From assembly GCA_903854805.1 (NCBI GenBank), contig CAINXK010000450.1, positions 1-8,527 of the forward strand: DNA of 8,527 nt, in the 5' to 3' direction. Source of the stretch: an uncultured Anaerolineae bacterium (lineage in GTDB: Bacteria; Chloroflexota; Anaerolineae; Anaerolineales; Villigracilaceae). Made by a program: the position numbers and the translations under genes. The notes under the pieces are model-generated. The model was not told where the DNA came from. It saw only the letters and a list, made by a program, of their open reading frames with translations, and did not search any database. This document shows, piece after piece, positions 7,338 to 8,527 of this stretch. The first letter of the stretch is position 1. The number at the start of each line of letters is the position of its first letter.

Positions 7338-8083
7338 TACCGCAGCAAGTATGCCTTGGCACGCAAGATGTTGGTAGAACTGACTGAACTCTTGCCCAAA
7401 GGCTACAAAGTTTACGTGCTGTTTGATTCTTGGTATTCATCTGAAAAACTGATCAAATTCTGTCGGCGGCAAAAGTGGCATGTCATCTGTGCCATCAAGT
7501 CCAACCGGCGTATCAGCAAAGTACGTGTTGACCAACACAATCTGGCGCTCAAGCACAAGCCTGGTGAGCAAATCACGTTCGAGGCTGTGGACGAAAAACA
7601 CAAAGCTCAAAGTATTACACCCGCCTTGTCGAAGGTTGTTTGAAAGGCTTTACCGAACCCGTCCATGCGATCAGCTCAAAAAAACGCCCTGGGGATCAGT
7701 TCCCCAAGTACTTCGTCTGCACTGACACCACGTTGAGTGTGCAGCAAGCCTTGAGAATCTACCAGAAGCGCTGGCCTGTGGAAGTCGATAACACGTACTT
7801 GAAAAATGCCCTGGGTTTAGGCGATTTCCGTCAACAATCCTTTGAAGCCACTCAGAAGTGGTTTGCTGTGGTGCTGCTGGCCATCAATTACTTGCAATGT
7901 CGCATGGCGCTGGATTACAGCAAGAACCTTTCCAAGTCTTCACTGGCGGACTTCATTCGCCAGCACCATCTCGAACATTTTCAAAAGCTGTTGCACTCGG
8001 TTTTACAGCCATTTATACCACCGCAACAAATCGAGGTTTGTTTACAAGCCATGTTTTCGGCATCGCCCTGGGCAATTCTCTGA
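7338..8083 (+). pseudogene. C-terminal fragment of an IS4/IS701-like DDE transposase with a frameshift
   Basis: The similarity starts abruptly at 7338 just after an in-frame TAG, with YRSKYALARKMLVELTELL, then VYVLFDSWYSS (second catalytic Asp) and WHVICAIKSNR. The frame then ends at 7643, but the frame one base back continues the same protein from about 7610 (KYYTRLVEGCLKGFTEP) to the stop at 8083, so a single-base loss lies near 7602-7613. The second part has YQKRWPVEVDNTYLK (7760-7804), an exact Y-(2)-R-(3)-E-(6)-K signature carrying the catalytic Glu, followed by LGLGDFRQQSFEA and KWFAVVLLAINYLQ, typical of IS701-like enzymes. The N-terminal half, with the first Asp, is missing; intact relatives are roughly 400-450 residues and about 245 remain. 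It cannot encode an active transposase. Confidence 0.82.
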
Positions 8084-8191
8084 TGTTGGTTTTGCATCGA
8101 TGACATTCAGAAGGCAATCGCCAGACTCCCTGCTTTGCCTTTGCTACTGACAGAAAAGTTTTCGCGTTTTATGGATTTCTTAAGGTGCCAC

Positions 8192-8205
8192 CGCCAACTT
8201 TGGCG
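8192..8205. promoter_or_regulatory. Palindrome CGCCAA-CT-TTGGCG upstream of the GH4 gene
   Basis: Perfect 6-base arms around a CT centre, ending 43 bases before the GH4 start codon. Size and symmetry resemble sites of sugar-responsive repressors such as the LacI family, which often control GH4 genes. Its right arm contains TTGGCG, a possible -35 hexamer, but the A-rich sequence 17-18 bases on is a poor -10. It may instead be part of the insertion-sequence end. Confidence 0.3.
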
Positions 8206-8210
8206 AAACT
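8194..8210 (-). repeat. Possible right terminal inverted repeat remnant
   Basis: Read on the minus strand this gives AGTTTCGCCAAAGTTGG, whose first seven bases match 6805-6811 exactly. It lies about 110 bases past the stop of the IS701-like fragment, a plausible distance for an IS end. It overlaps the palindrome at 8192-8205, which is an alternative explanation. Confidence 0.25.
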
Positions 8211-8237
8211 AAAGATAGGTAAAAAATATCGAAAGTT

Positions 8238-8241
8238 GGAG
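8238..8241 (+). promoter_or_regulatory. Ribosome binding site GGAG for the GH4 gene
   Basis: GGAG lies 7 bases before the ATG at 8249 and fixes the start codon. Confidence 0.7.
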
Positions 8242-8248
8242 AATAACT

Positions 8249-8527
8249 ATGCCTATAAAAATTGCTATGATTGGAGCTGGTTCGGTAGGATTTACCAGGC
8301 GCCTGATGTATGACATCCTTTCGGTGCCGGAACTGGCCGATACGCACTTTGCGCTGATGGATATTTCCCAGCGTAACCTGGATATGATCTACCAGTTAAG
8401 CGACCGCGATGTGCGTGCCAACAACCTCCCTGCCAGGGTCTCGGCTAGCCTTGACCGCCGTGCCGCCATCGCGGATGCGGATTATGTCATCTCGACTATC
8501 CGCCAGGGTGGGCTGGAAGCCTTTCAG
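8249..8527 (+). CDS. Glycoside hydrolase family 4 protein (alpha-galactosidase/alpha-glucosidase-like), N-terminal 93 residues, 3' truncated by the window
   Basis: Begins MPIKIAMIGAGSVGFTRRLM, the Rossmann NAD-binding start of GH4 enzymes with the dinucleotide loop GAGSV at residues 9-13. ILSVPELADTHFALMDI (23-39) follows, with Asp38 at the end of the second strand where the NAD ribose is normally bound, then ADADYVISTIRQGGLEAF (75-92), the family pattern that precedes the active site. GH4 enzymes are cytoplasmic, use NAD and a divalent metal, and cleave glycosides by a redox-elimination mechanism. The metal-binding and catalytic residues lie beyond the window, so alpha-galactosidase, alpha-glucosidase and alpha-glucuronidase cannot be told apart. 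Full-length members are about 430-480 residues. The ATG at 8249 has a clear GGAG site. The gene sits immediately after decayed insertion sequences and looks unrelated to the signalling genes upstream; it is likely the first gene of a carbohydrate locus. Confidence 0.88.
   Translation, partial: MPIKIAMIGAGSVGFTRRLMYDILSVPELADTHFALMDISQRNLDMIYQLSDRDVRANNLPARVSASLDRRAAIADADYVISTIRQGGLEAFQ

Larger units (their letters stand above)
6805..8210. mobile_element. Decayed insertion-sequence island with two broken transposases
   Basis: The stretch between the small HD gene and the GH4 gene contains two unrelated transposase fragments in opposite orientation, pointing away from each other: an N-terminal piece on the minus strand and a C-terminal piece on the plus strand. 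Both carry frameshifts. The outer limits are estimated: AGTTTCG at 6805-6811 is the reverse complement of CGAAACT at 8204-8210, and the next inner bases are loosely similar (CCATTGG on the left; CCAAAGTTGG read inward from the right). No target-site duplication was found, so the limits are uncertain; the transposase-derived core spans 6842-8083. A nested insertion followed by deletion is one history that fits. Confidence 0.7.

Noticed and set aside
7198..7440. Minus-strand open frame of 80 codons between the IS fragments
   Set aside because: It runs opposite the IS701-like coding sequence and has no recognisable domain.
7602..7613. Programmed -1 frameshift in the IS701-like fragment
   Set aside because: The direction is -1, but there is no X-XXY-YYZ slippery heptamer here and IS701-type transposases are normally a single frame; a simple deletion is more likely.

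Overview
The window reads as a chromosomal segment of a free-living bacterium of moderate to fairly high GC. Large AAA/TPR-type regulators, a nucleotide-transporter-like protein fused to HEAT repeats and a cyclic-nucleotide-binding (CNB) domain, and the style of the transposases together suggest a Chloroflexota lineage such as Anaerolineae. That placement is an inference from family resemblance; no rRNA or marker gene is present to confirm it.

Bases 3-6051 hold three tightly packed plus-strand genes. The first is the C-terminal, TPR-rich part of a large regulator whose N-terminus lies outside the window; this tail is typical of class III adenylate cyclase/AAA ATPase/TPR proteins or related ATPase-TPR regulators. 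It overlaps by 4 bases (ATGA) a 1021-residue protein made of a 12-helix transporter module of the MFS/ADP-ATP translocase (Npt) type, a HEAT-like helical region and a C-terminal CNB domain with its phosphate-binding Glu and Arg in place. That gene overlaps by 1 base a 581-residue protein with an N-terminal HD phosphohydrolase domain and a C-terminal CNB-like beta-barrel lacking the usual Glu. After a 107-base gap containing a palindrome comes a second, small HD-domain protein (6159-6767). A working hypothesis is one signalling unit: possible cyclic nucleotide production (cyclase part unseen), sensing by two CNB domains, a membrane transport-like output, and hydrolysis by HD enzymes. Only the architecture and packing are seen; the ligand, the transported substrate and the HD substrates are unknown.

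Bases about 6805-8210 are an insertion-sequence graveyard. A minus-strand transposase fragment keeps only its N-terminal part, carries a one-base homopolymer frameshift and stops being recognisable right at a conserved Asp. Next to it, on the plus strand, lies the C-terminal part of an IS4/IS701-like transposase with a perfect YREK signature but no N-terminus and an internal frameshift. Neither is functional. Short inverted matches near the outer borders may be remnants of element ends.

From 8249 to the window edge begins a gene for a glycoside hydrolase family 4 (NAD-dependent alpha-galactosidase/alpha-glucosidase-like) enzyme, probably the start of an unrelated sugar-use locus. A 14-base palindrome lies 43 bases before its start codon. 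No rRNA, tRNA, CRISPR array or convincing intrinsic terminator was seen.
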